Part shown: one piece after another, positions 11,471 to 21,077 of the stretch
Layout of the letters: every line of letters starts with the position of its first letter
Position numbering within the stretch: the first letter of the stretch is position 1
DNA from: Eretmocerus hayati
Lineage: Eukaryota; Arthropoda; Insecta; Hymenoptera; Aphelinidae
Length of the DNA stretch: 64,000 nt
Direction of reading: 5' to 3'
Assembly: GCA_029851415.1 (NCBI GenBank)
Contig: CM056742.1
Coordinates: forward strand, 84,434,748 to 84,498,747
Program-made: the position numbers and the translations under genes
Notes under the pieces: generated by a model
Seen by the model: only the letters and a program-made list of their open reading frames with translations
Databases searched by the model: none
Told to the model about the DNA's origin: nothing

Positions 11471-12890
11471 TAGAAGGCTCCAGTTGAAATTCTGCTTGCC
11501 GCTGTACCTCATGCACAGCTCGTTGAAGGAGAGGTGCTCAAAGGTGCGCCTGACCATCCTATTGCCACCCGTTCTAAACTTGGTTAGCTCTTGTCTGAAC
11601 CCACTTATAAATTGGCTTCTTTGCCACGCCGACCCACCGTTCTCCACTGCTCTGCTGAGATTGAAGTCGACCAACTGTTGCAAAGATTATGGCGACAGGA
11701 AGAGGTAAATTTAAAAAAGCATCTTCAAACTGTCGATGAGCAACGCTGTAAGGACCACTTCGTTGCCACTCACTCCAGGAGATCGGATGGAAAATATATT
11801 GTAAAACTTCCTCTTAAATCTGATCTAGGAACTTCCAAGCCTGAACAATATTTTTTTCCTGCTTGCCAATTGCTCTATAAATTGGAGAACGGACTATCTC
11901 GGGATGAAAAACTTCACGATGCTTACTATGGATTCATGAATGAGTATGAGGATCTCCACCACATGTCTCATTTCACTACTGTTACTGAAGCCTTTGATCT
12001 GACTGGTCATTTTTTCTTGCCACGCCACGGTATGCTTAAAGAAAATAGTACCACCACAAAGTTACGAACTGTGTTCAATGGATCTTTCCAAACTTCTGAT
12101 AAGAAATCTATTAACGATTTCTTGCACGTAGGTCCTAATTTACTACCTGAATCGCCCTATTCCTTACTCAACTGACAATAATATCGCTATGTGTTCACAG
12201 CGGACATCGAGATGTTTCGTCAAGTCTGGGTTCAACAGGATGACTGTGCTTTTCAATCAATTTTGTGGCATAGATCATCCAACCTTCCAGTCTCTATCTT
12301 CCATTTAAATACCATCACATATGGTATGATACCTAGCTCCTACCTTGCAAATAGACTTCGTATACAACTAGCTCGTGATGAGCAAGGAAATTTCCCTCTC
12401 GGCTCAGATGCCCTCGAAAGAGAAACTTATATGGATGACGTCGCATCAAGTGGCCATTCATTCGAGTCAGCTTAAACTAAGCGAACTCAACTCATAGAAC
12501 TCTGCAGAGTGGGCGGCTTTAATCTTAGGAAATGGATATCGAATGAACCCAATCTTTTGATTGATCTTCCTTCTGACTTCCTTGCTTCTCACAAGAAGTG
12601 AGAAATATCTGAATCTTATCCTGATGATTTTAAGGAGAGCTCTGCCTTTTCCATCTTAGGATTGCAGTGGTTCCCTCATTCTGATCTATTGAAATTTAAT
12701 CAGGCAAAAATAACACCAACCCAACAATGGACAAAGAGACCAGTCCTGTCGAAAATTGCCAGCGTCTATGATCCTTTGGGTTGGCTAGCACCCATGATTG
12801 TCACTGCTAAAATTTTCATGCAGAGGTTATGGATCGGCAAGTACGGACGGGATGAGGAACTCAGACCAGACGATCTTGAAACTTGGCATC
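11471..12890 (+). pseudogene. pol: BEL/Pao reverse transcriptase, broken
   Basis: After the frameshift the polyprotein resumes with PVEILLAAVPHAQLVEGEV. RT blocks follow: KLRTVFNGSFQTSDKKSIND (12060-12120), RYVFTADIEMFRQVWV (12182-12235) and the catalytic YMDD (12428-12439). Stops interrupt the frame at TAG 11585, TGA 12173, TAA 12473 and TGA 12599. The sequence ADIEMFRQ lacks the Lys usual between Glu and Met in this family. The connection block KIASVYDPLGWLAPM lies near 12750. Near 12885 the frame shifts into RNase H. The enzyme would copy element RNA into DNA in cytoplasmic particles; this copy is dead. Confidence 0.9.
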
Positions 12891-14400
12891 GTGGTACTCA
12901 CAGCTACACTGCATTTCTGCTATTGAAATACCCAGATGGATAAGGTATACTCAAAATCCAACGGTTCATGAGTTCCATGGCTTTGGTGACGCCTCAAAGC
13001 ATGCATACAATGCTGTTGTCTATCTCAGAGCTGCCTCAAATGATGGTATTAAGGTAAGTCTACTTCAAGCCAAGACTCGAGTTGCACCGATCTAAACAGT
13101 GTCTATTCCTCGACTAGAGCTTCGTGCCGCACTTTTGCTTGCACAATTAGCATCAACTTTCCTGAAGTCTTTGAATATCCACGAAATTCCAGTACACCTG
13201 TACTCTGATGCCATGAATGTATTGTATTGGCTGAAAGACCATCCTTCTCGATGGCCAACTTCTGTGGCGAATCGCTGTTCTGACATACATACACTTCTTC
13301 CTCAAGCGTCATGGAAACATGTACGCTCACAAGAAAATCCTGCAGATCTCGCCAGTCGTGGCAATAATCCTGACGAGATGCAATCGGCTGGACTATGGTG
13401 GACGGGTCCTGACTGGCTGTCTCTCCCTGTTAGCGATTGGCCTCTTTCGAGGCCCATTGGAAGATCGCAACAGTCGACAAATCAGTCTGTAAATTGTTTG
13501 TACAGTCTTCATTTTGACACAGAACACCCACATGCTCTCATCGCTGCAGGAGAAATCTTCCCCTTTGCAGAGCTGCTTGATAAAGTGTCGTCATTCTTCC
13601 GACTGACTAACATCACAGCGTATCTACTCAGATTTCTTTCTAAAACCAAACCTGATTTATTCAAGCCTGATGCTACTTTTGATCTATTTCAACACCAGAA
13701 CTGAGCTAATGTTCAACAGTTTGGGACTTATATATCGTCTCAAGAACGTGAACGAGCAAAACTAGCTTCGGTGTATTTTGTACAGAGAACTCATTTCTCT
13801 CACGAAATCGCCACCTTGATCACTGATGTTGATTTATCCAAGTCTCACCCTCTCTCCAAGTATTGCCCAATAGGAGTTGAAGGTATCTTGAGAGTTGGAG
13901 GCAGGCTGAAGCATTCATTGCTTGAATTTGATGAAAAATGCCCTATGATTCTTCCATCTGACAGCCCTTTCACCGAGATGATTGTGCGCAGATGCCATGC
14001 CATAACGCTTCACGGCGGGACTCAGATTACTCTGGCAACTCTTAGTCCAGAGTTTTGGATTCCCAAAGGTAGGCAAATGGTGGAAAAGGTCATCTCCAAC
14101 TGTGCAGTCTGCATTCGGTACAGAGCCTCAACTATGTACCAGAGAATGGCGCACTTACCCAGACCCAGAGTACAGCCAGCTCGTCCTTTCCTCAAATCCG
14201 GTGTGGATTACGCAGGGCCTATTCCCGTGCGTCTAGCTCCAAGGCGAGGGCGAATATCAAGCAATGGTTATGTTGTGGTATTTATATGTCTGTCAACCAA
14301 AGCAACTTATCTAGATGTTGTCTCCGACTATTCGTCGAAAGGATTCATCGCTGCCTTTCGCAGATTCAGTGCTAGGCGTGGTCACTGCTCTGATCTTTCT
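12880..14400 (+). pseudogene. pol: BEL/Pao RNase H and integrase N-terminal part, broken
   Basis: RNase H begins with VHEFHGFGDASKHAYNAVVY (first acidic residue in GDAS) and continues through IPRLELRAALLLA and VHLYSDAMNVLYWL to NPADLASRG. Stops are TAA at 13093 and TGA at 13702. Integrase follows: the His-His-Cys-Cys zinc domain (CHAITLHGG..., then CAVCIRY, about 13990-14120) and the first catalytic Asp in SGVDYAGPI (about 14200-14225). A frameshift near 14370-14400 falls where the second catalytic Asp (usually S-D-N-G) should be; the local reading is LCEQGPNLVG, so that residue is lost. Confidence 0.88.
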
Positions 14401-15106
14401 TTGCGAGCAAGGGCCCAATCTTGTAGGTGCAGAAGCTGAATTACGAGACATTTTTCAGAAGTCTAGTGCCTCTTCTTCTCAAGTGTCTGACGATCTTTCA
14501 AAATTACAGACCAACTGGCACTTCAACCCCCCTGGTGCCCCGCATTTTGGTGGTATCTGGGAGGCGGCAGTGAAGTCTGTGAAATTCCTTTTGAAAAGGG
14601 TGATCGGTGATCACACCCTTACTTATGAGGAGCTCTCTACACTCCTCAACCAAATCGAAGCCATTCTGAACTCTAGGCCCCTTGTGCCTATGTCAGATGA
14701 TATCCAGGATTTGAGTCCTATCTGTCCATCACACTTCCTGATTCAGACTGACTCATTCATACTACCAGAAAAAGATGTCTCTGAAGACGAAATTTCAGCT
14801 GGTGAGAGGTGGTTGCTCGTACATCAAATGCAGCAGCAATTTTGGAAGAGATGGTCAGGCGAGTATTTGCAATCTCTACAGTGCAGAAACAAATGGACCT
14901 CAGCCGTCCAGAATTCGCAACTCGGTGACCTAGTCATCATCAAAGCCGAAAACAAACCTCCTGCGACCTGGCCCTTGGGCCAAGTGATCGAGATACACCC
15001 TGGAGATGATGGTCTCGTCAGGGTGGCTACAGTGATGACCTCAACGTCAAAGTTCAAGAGACATGTCACAAAGCTAATAAAGCTCTGCAGTGACACTGAG
15101 GTCTAA
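14395..15106 (+). pseudogene. pol: BEL/Pao integrase C-terminal part
   Basis: This is an uninterrupted frame from GPNLVGAEAELRDIF to the stop at 15104-15106. It carries the third catalytic acidic residue in PPGAPHFGGIWEAAVKS (about 14530-14580) and the typical LNSRPL, LTPxHFLI-like (SPICPSHFLI) and QQFWKRWSGEYL blocks. The end, with GDLVIIKAENKPPATWPLGQ and a VRVATVMT stretch, is the usual BEL DUF5641-type tail. It would join element DNA to the chromosome. It is intact by itself but cut off from its start by the frameshift. Confidence 0.9.
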
Positions 15107-15212
15107 ACCAGTATGTTGCAGTAGAAGATAAAGGCAATTTTGATGCCTATATTGATTGATTTTTTGGCTATATGTACATATTTCGATCTTCATTCCTCCT
15201 TCTTCACTTCAT

Positions 15213-15229
15213 GAAGAAAATGGGCGGAA
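15213..15229 (+). other. polypurine tract of BEL element
   Basis: The sequence GAAGAAAATGGGCGGAA lies immediately before the 3' LTR. It primes plus-strand DNA synthesis. The GGGCGGAA|TGTT junction is typical of BEL/Pao elements. Confidence 0.85.
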
Positions 15230-15588
15230 TGTTTAGAGATTTAGACTTATTTTCAGTAAAACTAATGGTTGATTTGGGGATCAATGAATTTCAAAATATG
15301 GAATTTCAGAATCTTTTTTTATTTTTATTGTGATTGTGTAATTCACGTTCGAACGGTCATGATTTGCGCGGCGTGACCGTTTGCTGACGCGTCACAGCCC
15401 ATCTCTCTCTTTGATTCACTTCCGCTCCACGCTTCTCTCATCAATCTATCGTTGGCCATGGCAGCGAGCAGCTCGCTTGCTCTCGCTGCCACTTGTACAC
15501 GCATTAATTTGAATAAACTTTGAGTAGTTATTATAAAATCCGGAGTGCATTCATTGATAGGCCTGACCCGCTATAAACTTTATAAACA
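15230..15588 (+). repeat. 3' LTR of BEL element
   Basis: 359 bases from TGTTTAGAGATTTAGAC to TATAAACA, followed by the target duplication AACAT (15589-15593). It contains AATAAA at 15512-15517, a plausible polyadenylation signal. It lacks the 30-base duplication of the 5' LTR. Confidence 0.92.
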
Positions 15589-15629
15589 AACATCGAGCTC
15601 CGGTAGTACGGTTCGGACCTCGGGCCCGA

Positions 15630-15765
15630 TGGGAGACGAGGTACCTCTGGGTGAGCAATTTCAGCATTTTGCTTCTCGTGTTTTTGATCTCTCGATGGAA
15701 TGTGCAAAGATGACAAAACCCGGTATCCCGTTAGTGTTATGGTCGATTGCTGTTCGAGACACGTG
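15630..15765 (+). CDS. possible first exon, unknown protein
   Basis: An open frame starts at the ATG at 15629-15631 (MGDEVPLGEQFQHFASRVFD) and runs 44-45 codons to a good donor site, ACAC|GTGAGTAC (near 15764). No family is recognised and no matching downstream exon could be placed. The same frame continues upstream into the BEL LTR, which is not meaningful. It may be host coding sequence beside the insertion or chance. Confidence 0.2.
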
Positions 15766-15989
15766 AGTACTTGTCTGAAAAAGCTCAGATTGATCGGTCT
15801 TTGCTCTTAAATTTCATGGTCGATCGATCACATTTTTTTGGTGTATTGAAAATACGAGAATTGCATATTCATATCGAGATTATCGAACAATCATTATTAT
15901 GACCAAAACTTGACAATTATAATTATTTCGTCAGCAAGACGATGGTATTTGTTAGATCCCCTCAAATTCTCGTGGGGATTGCTTGATAA

Positions 15990-16420
15990 TTAGAGCGTCT
16001 GGTGACTCAGTTGGTTAAGTGTTGGAGAGCGCTTAGTCGGCTGAAACTCGGGGCGCTCAAGCGGCGCAGGTTCGAATCCCGGGCGGATCAGCTCGAAATT
16101 TTCCTTGGGGGTAGGGAATTTTCCGGGCAATGTTCCCGGTCAGAATAAAAATCCTGCATTGCGACATGCGCGACGAACAACACCCCCATAAATTACACTT
16201 CAAAAGTTCTGAATCCTCAAAATTCGTCTGAGTGCTTGGAAATCCCGATAACTCGCGCATTGCGCAAAATAGCCCGTTGATGGCCGTAACAGAAGGGCAT
16301 CTCCAAGGCCCCTACCTGGGATTCCAATAATACAGACACACGCGCGCTTGATAATTGTACCCGCGGTGCAGGAATCCTGGGCGAAAAGTCGGCTTCTGTA
16401 GGTGTAAGGCGTATTATATT
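15990..16420 (+). mobile_element. tRNA-derived SINE-like element
   Basis: The head at about 15992-16090 resembles a tRNA gene. An A-box-like segment (CTGGTGACTCAGTTGGTTAAG) and a perfect B-box, GGTTCGAATCC, lie about 60 bases apart, with an extended arm between them as in Ser/Leu-type tRNAs. The acceptor stem does not pair, so it is not a functional tRNA. A GC-rich unrelated body follows (to roughly 16420). The 3' end is not defined and no second copy lies in the window. RNA polymerase III would transcribe such an element from the internal boxes. Confidence 0.55.
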
Positions 16421-16538
16421 CCAAGATCAATCAGATCGCTCTGGTGTGGATTTCGTGAATCGATGATGATTAACAACAGAGGAAGACAGATAAAGAATGC
16501 TGATTTGGATATTCCGCAAATTATGAAAAAGAGTGGGG

Positions 16539-16653
16539 GTCACTATGAGCCGTCTGCATGGCATCCACGCGTGCTCGTACAGTGATGATCTATTCAATCG
16601 TCGCCGCACGGGTACGAGGTGAGGTTAATGTTTCTTGACGGCTCATAGTGGCC
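16539..16653. repeat. short inverted-repeat element, about 115 bp
   Basis: GTCACTATGAGCCGTC (16539-16554) pairs with GACGGCTCATAGTGGC (16637-16652) around an 82-base core. This looks like a very small MITE; no target duplication was seen. Confidence 0.5.
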
Positions 16654-16795
16654 CTATGAATACTACCGGGACAACCCGAATTCAATCCAGTTCAATCTTG
16701 AAAATTGTGTCTCACATATGGAATAGCAAAGGATTGGCGGTTCATCCTATCCGATCCTATCTATCCTGTCCCGCACAGTTGTCCAACTTCCGGAC

Positions 16796-17468
16796 GCTCC
16801 AGGCCAGGGGGCTGCTTACTAGGGAGTAGCCGTGGCCAATGGTGGCTAATACGACTAGTTTTGCGGGAAATGCGCGCTACTGCGAGGAACACACCATAGG
16901 TGCAAGTAGAAAGAAGTAGCTCAGAGTGGCCTCTCTGAGATTCGAAAGAGAAGCATTTAAGGGGCCATGTTCTACTCCAATTTGAGTTACCACCGCTGGA
17001 AGCTACTTCTGGCTACTGTAGAGCTTTTGTCGTGGACCCAACAAGCGACCGACGGTAGTCAAATAGTAGCTCAAAGTAGCCACGAGTGGTCCGTACATGG
17101 TGAGAGTAGTTGAAAGTAGCCAATATTAGCTGACATTGGAACCCAGCGCAGGTCAGCGCTAGTTTCTCGCCCAGTACGGACCACTCGTGGCTACTTCGAG
17201 CTACTATTTGACCAGTGTCGGTCGCTTGTTGGATCCGCGACACAAGCTCTACAATAGTCAGAAGTAGCTTTCAGCGGCGGTAAATTAGTTTGGAGTGGCC
17301 CCGCAAATGTTGCTCTTTCAAATCTCAGCAAGGCCACTCTTGGCTACTTCTGTCCACTTGCACCTGTGGTGGGTTCCTCGCAGTAGCGCGCATTTGCCGC
17401 AAAACTAGCCGTATTAGCCAGCATTGGCCACGGCTACTCCCTAGTAAGCCACCCCCTGCTCCAGGCCA
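16796..17468. mobile_element. MULE-like fold-back element with 11 bp target duplication
   Basis: Long terminal inverted repeats of about 290 bases (16807-17097 and 17174-17457) enclose a 76-base loop. The ends start GGGGGCTGCTTACTAGGGAG on the left; the right end, read inward on the minus strand, is GGGGGTGGCTTACTAGGG. The identical 11-mer GCTCCAGGCCA sits on both sides (16796-16806 and 17458-17468). Long TIRs, a G-run terminus and a 9-11 bp duplication are characteristic of Mutator-like elements, so I infer a non-autonomous member. Inside the arms, the words GTAGC and AGTAGCC recur every few tens of bases. No transposase is encoded. Confidence 0.75.
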
Positions 17469-17880
17469 CCTGAAAGCAAGCATGCGCATCCTCCGGCGCT
17501 GTCTCACGTCTTCCTCCCCTATATGTTGTTGGGGGCTGCAATGGTGCTACGGAGAGAACTTATAGTATCCTTTTCACATGCCTTGTTGGTCCGCATTACA
17601 GCTCAATTGAAGGAATCAGACAGATCCAGGAGATCAGGAGTGAGTAACCCGCCCTTTGCGAATCTAATTTCATCGAGTCTGCGATCTCTCCCACACCACT
17701 CCATCTTCTTCCACCTAGACTGCGATTAGCTCAAGGCCATGCTCATCTTCCTCACTCGTGCAGAGGGTCTCTACTAGAGGCATGGATCCAATGATTTGCC
17801 ACGATCTCGACAATAAGAAGTACACCCATTTCTCCTGAGAATCTGTTATACATCTCATTCTTATTACTCTTCCTACACAG

Positions 17881-17984
17881 TTTGATCTCGTTTGTGATTA
17901 TGAAATCTATCCGACCATTGGTATGGTTGCTCTGAATGCCGGAGGTCCATTAGGAGTCTACATTTTTGGGAATCTGAACGACAA
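17881..17984 (+). CDS. orphan exon resembling an SLC22-type transporter
   Basis: A 104-base open exon lies between a strong acceptor (pyrimidine tract ..CTTCCTACACAG, ending 17880) and a strong donor (CAA|GTAAGTGTG, 17985). It encodes FDLVCDYEIYPTIG then MVALNAGGPLGVYIFGNLND. In organic-cation-transporter-like (SLC22, major facilitator) proteins the segment before the conserved G-x-L-x-D-R loop looks like this: a cysteine, a membrane helix with G..G..G, then the loop. I infer part of the second membrane helix. No neighbouring exon of the family was found, so it may be a detached exon, a pseudogene piece, or part of a gene with large introns. Confidence 0.4.
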
Positions 17985-19187
17985 GTAAGTGTGACTCATC
18001 ACTCCTCATCTGCTTACCCCGTTGATGTTCTCTGGATGGCTAATCCGCTCCAGGATTTGATGAGAATCGATACGGCATCAAAAATATCATAAGACAAGGT
18101 AGAAAACTATAGAATGACTACGGGTATCACGAGATCCAATGAGATACGGAGCATATCGTGGAGCCCGCCCGACTCCCTCCAGACATAGTTATTATGCTAC
18201 CCTTTCATCTCGATCTCAATCCAGTCTAGAGCTCAAGCAGAGGGATACCTCCGGTTCTACTGGAATACGCACAGACTCAGAGAGGTAGTTCAGACGTTCA
18301 ATTCTTCAAAAAGTATGATTCTTGACAAGCTGGTGGAGTTCAAATCAACTTATGGGACTCCAAATCGAGACATTCTCAGCGGGGCTCACAATCACTGTAA
18401 CAAGGGAACATTAACAGTATCACAGGAAGAAATTTTTGACTTGCGTGGGATTTGCACCGTCGATTATTGTATCCTGAGACGGTGACCTCATCCCTTGAAC
18501 TACTGAGACAGATGTGTCGGTTCACGCTCGTCGTCTATTTGGGCCAGGTAATCTTACATGCAACGGGAGAGTGTAGGATACGGGATCAACGAGGGCGAGC
18601 GATAAGCGATGTTCCAATGTCATGGTTGCTTGTACGGAATATGATTCGCGCTCTGAGGAAGTAACCTCGATACCGCGTGAGTCAAATAGATCGACTTTTT
18701 TCAACTTTCACAAATTTGCCTACATGTGGGTCTTATGTGTTAATCAGATCTCAATACACCCTCACATAAACTTGCATAAGCATCCGACTCATGAATCATG
18801 AAATATCGATCCCTGATTATGGGCGAATTTGTCTTAATTGTGACTTATTCGTGACTTCACGCTGAAAATTAATCAGAACTTTTTTCCAAGCTAACCAATG
18901 CTTGAGAGAAAGTTCGAGCACGTTCTTTGTACCAAAATCTATAAGTGAGCAAGACTTGAACAAAAACTGATCGGTCAGTTTTTTATAGTCTACTTATCAT
19001 CACGATGCCCCATAAGACAACGTGTGTAACCTCTGAAAAATGTTTATGCCGATGGTCTGACTCAGGGGTAGCCAACGCTCGTGGAATTTTGACTGTGTTC
19101 AATTGATACGCAGATACTCTCTGCCAAGTTAGATCAAAATCTGATCGGTGGATCTTCTACTGAGGTTACTCCCTTAAGGAATTGCAA
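17985..19187. other. non-coding, no gene recognised
   Basis: This could be intron or intergenic sequence. Open frames are short (for example 18452-18664) and without recognisable motifs. No further transporter exon is visible by eye. Confidence 0.35.
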
Positions 19188-19247
19188 GATGAGCAAGAAA
19201 TTGATCATAAGATTCATAAAATTGATGATTAATGACATGATAGCCCA

Positions 19248-20670
19248 AAAAAATAAAAACAGTCCTGACCCAACTCCCAAACTATATAACCTTCATGTTT
19301 TTGGGGTCGCTAAATCCGAATCCAGAGTCAGTTTTGTTCCAGCACGTCGAGATTTTGCCATAACCTTAAAAAATCATGATTTGACGAAATTGCTCCGAAA
19401 TCATAATCAAACCGTACTGAATCCACTTTCGATCACGAACCTCAAATACGAGGTCAGTTTGGTCCCAGCATATCATCGTTCTGACACTGACCTCGGATTT
19501 GTATTCAGCGACCCCGGAAACATATAGTATAGGCAGGATGAAGTATGATTCGGTCACCAGGTAAGGTAAAGTCGCCAGTAGTGGAACAAAAAATGATCGC
19601 TAATCAGTAATTCACATATTTTGAATGATATTTGAGTTTCTCGCGAACGGGAAGTAACGCATCTTGTAGATAAGCTCTTTCTGCATATTTTGGAAAAAAG
19701 TACAAGTTGATAACTTATATACAATAAGAGTAATTGAATGTTCACGAAAGGATCCGTTGTCTCCTATGGTAAAATAACCAATCCTGAGCTCAGTGCCCTC
19801 ATTGGAACGCAAAAAGTCTCCTATAGTGGAGCATCGCTTTGGAGTCATTCTGGAAATATTTGGTAGATAATTAATGGTTTGTTTGTGCTCATCTGCATAG
19901 AATAAATTACGCGCGACCGGAAAAAATCGATTCCCGGATGGTTTTTCAATACAGTGAAAATATCAAAACTGTTCCAGTTGAGGGCACACTCTTGTTCCAG
20001 TATTGGCTCCATTTTTGAGGAAGGCTCCTACAGTGAAACAGCCTCTAAAGGGTGATTATGAGCTTATACTTTTCATAATTTCTTCATTTGATTTTTGAAT
20101 CTTTTACAGGTGTTGCAGGACATCGATTTGAAATATATAATATCAAAGAACACTGTGTAATTTTTACTCAGATAATGGATCGACTTTTCGGGGTTAAAAA
20201 TCTATGTCGGTTTGGTGTTGCACTATAGGCGCCCTTACCTTACAAGTGCCCTTGGGAAATCATGATTTTTTGAGGTTATGTCAGAATAATGATGTGCACA
20301 GACCAAACTGGCCCCAAATTCGGATTTACCGACCCCAAAAACATACAGAATAGGCAATAGAAAGTATGGTTTGATCACCAGGTTCGAATATCCTTGGAGA
20401 ATCATGATTTTTTGAGGTAATGTCCGAACGATGATATGCTGGGACCAAATGAACCTCGTTTTTGAATCCAGCGACCCCGATAACATGAGGTTGGTGGTCA
20501 AAAGTGGATTCAGTACGGTTTGATTGTGATTTTGGAACAACGTTGTCAAATAATTCTTTTTTGAGGCAATGTCAAAATCTCGACGTTCTGGAACAAAACT
20601 GACCCTGGATTTTGATTAAGTAACACCCAAAACATGAAGGTGATATAGTTTGGAAGTTAGGTCAGAACTT
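19248..20670. mobile_element. mosaic inverted-repeat element
   Basis: The outer arms are inverted copies. The block around 19262-19370 (CTGACCCAACTCCCAAACTA, then TTCATGTTTTTGGG, then GTTCCAGCACGTCGAGATTT) reappears reverse-complemented at about 20545-20667. Other sub-blocks occur as direct copies: the segment GCGACCCC..ACATA..ATAGGCA..GTATG..TCACCAG is at 19510-19560 and again at 20330-20382. Several sub-blocks contain AATCATGATTT and GGACCAAACTG or GGTCCCAGCATAT in both orientations. The interval thus looks like a fold-back element grown by local duplication. It has no long coding frame; the 112-residue frame at 19189 is repeat-derived. Confidence 0.6.
19560..20245. mobile_element. nested short-TIR element
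   Basis: GGTAAGGTAAAGTCGCCAGTAGTGGAAC (abbreviated; starts at about 19561) faces an inverted partner at about 20216-20246 (GCACTATAGGCGCCCTTACC). The two define a ~685 bp unit inside the mosaic element. Related words (CTATAGTGGAGC, CTACAGTGAAAC, TTCCAGTATTGG) recur inside it near 19814, 20030 and 20000. This looks like a separate DNA transposon relic; no target duplication was established. Confidence 0.45.
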
Positions 20671-21060
20671 CTTTTTGTGAGGCTGTAAATTAATCCACGG
20701 GCGAAACTCTGCCCGTCCGGATCCCTCAAGAAGGTCCGTCAACTTGGAGTCACATTCGGAAATAAGTGCTGACAATTTAACGTGCATATACAGATATATG
20801 TTATGACCCGAGCGGGGGGCTCGGGATAACGAATGAATTATCAAGTTTGTTTGAAACAGCTTACGGGCGGACTGCCGAGTTGCACTTACGTATTCTTATT
20901 TGGCGTTGCTCTGACGTCTTCACATATATAGAAGTATGGAGTATATATATATACTAGGAGGGCAAACCCCCCTGCTCGCTCCGCTCGCCAACCTCCACTA
21001 CCCGTGATTATTGATTCGAAGAAGTGGAGAATCAATAATCCATCCATAGCAACTTGAGAA
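20671..21060. other. non-coding with two hairpins
   Basis: The first hairpin is CCCGAGC-GGGGG-GCTCGGG (about 20807-20826). The second has perfect 12-base arms, GATTATTGATTC (21006-21017) and GAATCAATAATC (21029-21040). A TATATATATATACTAG stretch followed by a C-rich CTCGCTCCGCTCGCC segment lies at 20943-20990. Such structures occur at Helitron ends, and the helicase relic starts directly after, but no terminus can be fixed. Confidence 0.35.
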
Positions 21061-21077
21061 GTAATGAAAATCCAGTC

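Larger units (their letters stand above)
8461..15588 (+). mobile_element. BEL/Pao LTR retrotransposon, complete but mutated
   Basis: The 7.13 kb element has a 5' LTR (8461-8849), primer-binding site, gag-pol region (9756-15106), polypurine tract ending in GGGCGGAA, and 3' LTR (15230-15588). The 5 bp target duplication AACAT flanks it exactly (8456-8460 and 15589-15593). The order Gag with zinc knuckles, protease, reverse transcriptase with YMDD, RNase H, integrase is that of BEL/Pao elements, as are the primer site starting TTTTGGTCCTTCG and the polypurine tract. At least eight in-frame stops and three frameshifts break the coding region, so this copy cannot make its own proteins. A clean target duplication and similar LTRs argue for moderate age. 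Confidence 0.93.

Noticed and set aside
15992..16090. Functional tRNA gene
   Set aside because: The internal boxes are present but the acceptor and anticodon stems do not form properly and unrelated sequence follows directly, so a SINE head is the better reading.
18241..18664. Further exons of the SLC22-like transporter
   Set aside because: I looked for the next conserved loop and helices downstream of 17985 and found no matching open segment with correct splice sites.
20800..20990. Helitron terminus
   Set aside because: The CCCGAGC hairpin and the CTAG motif are suggestive, but their order and distance do not fit a canonical 3' end, and no TC start could be paired with it.
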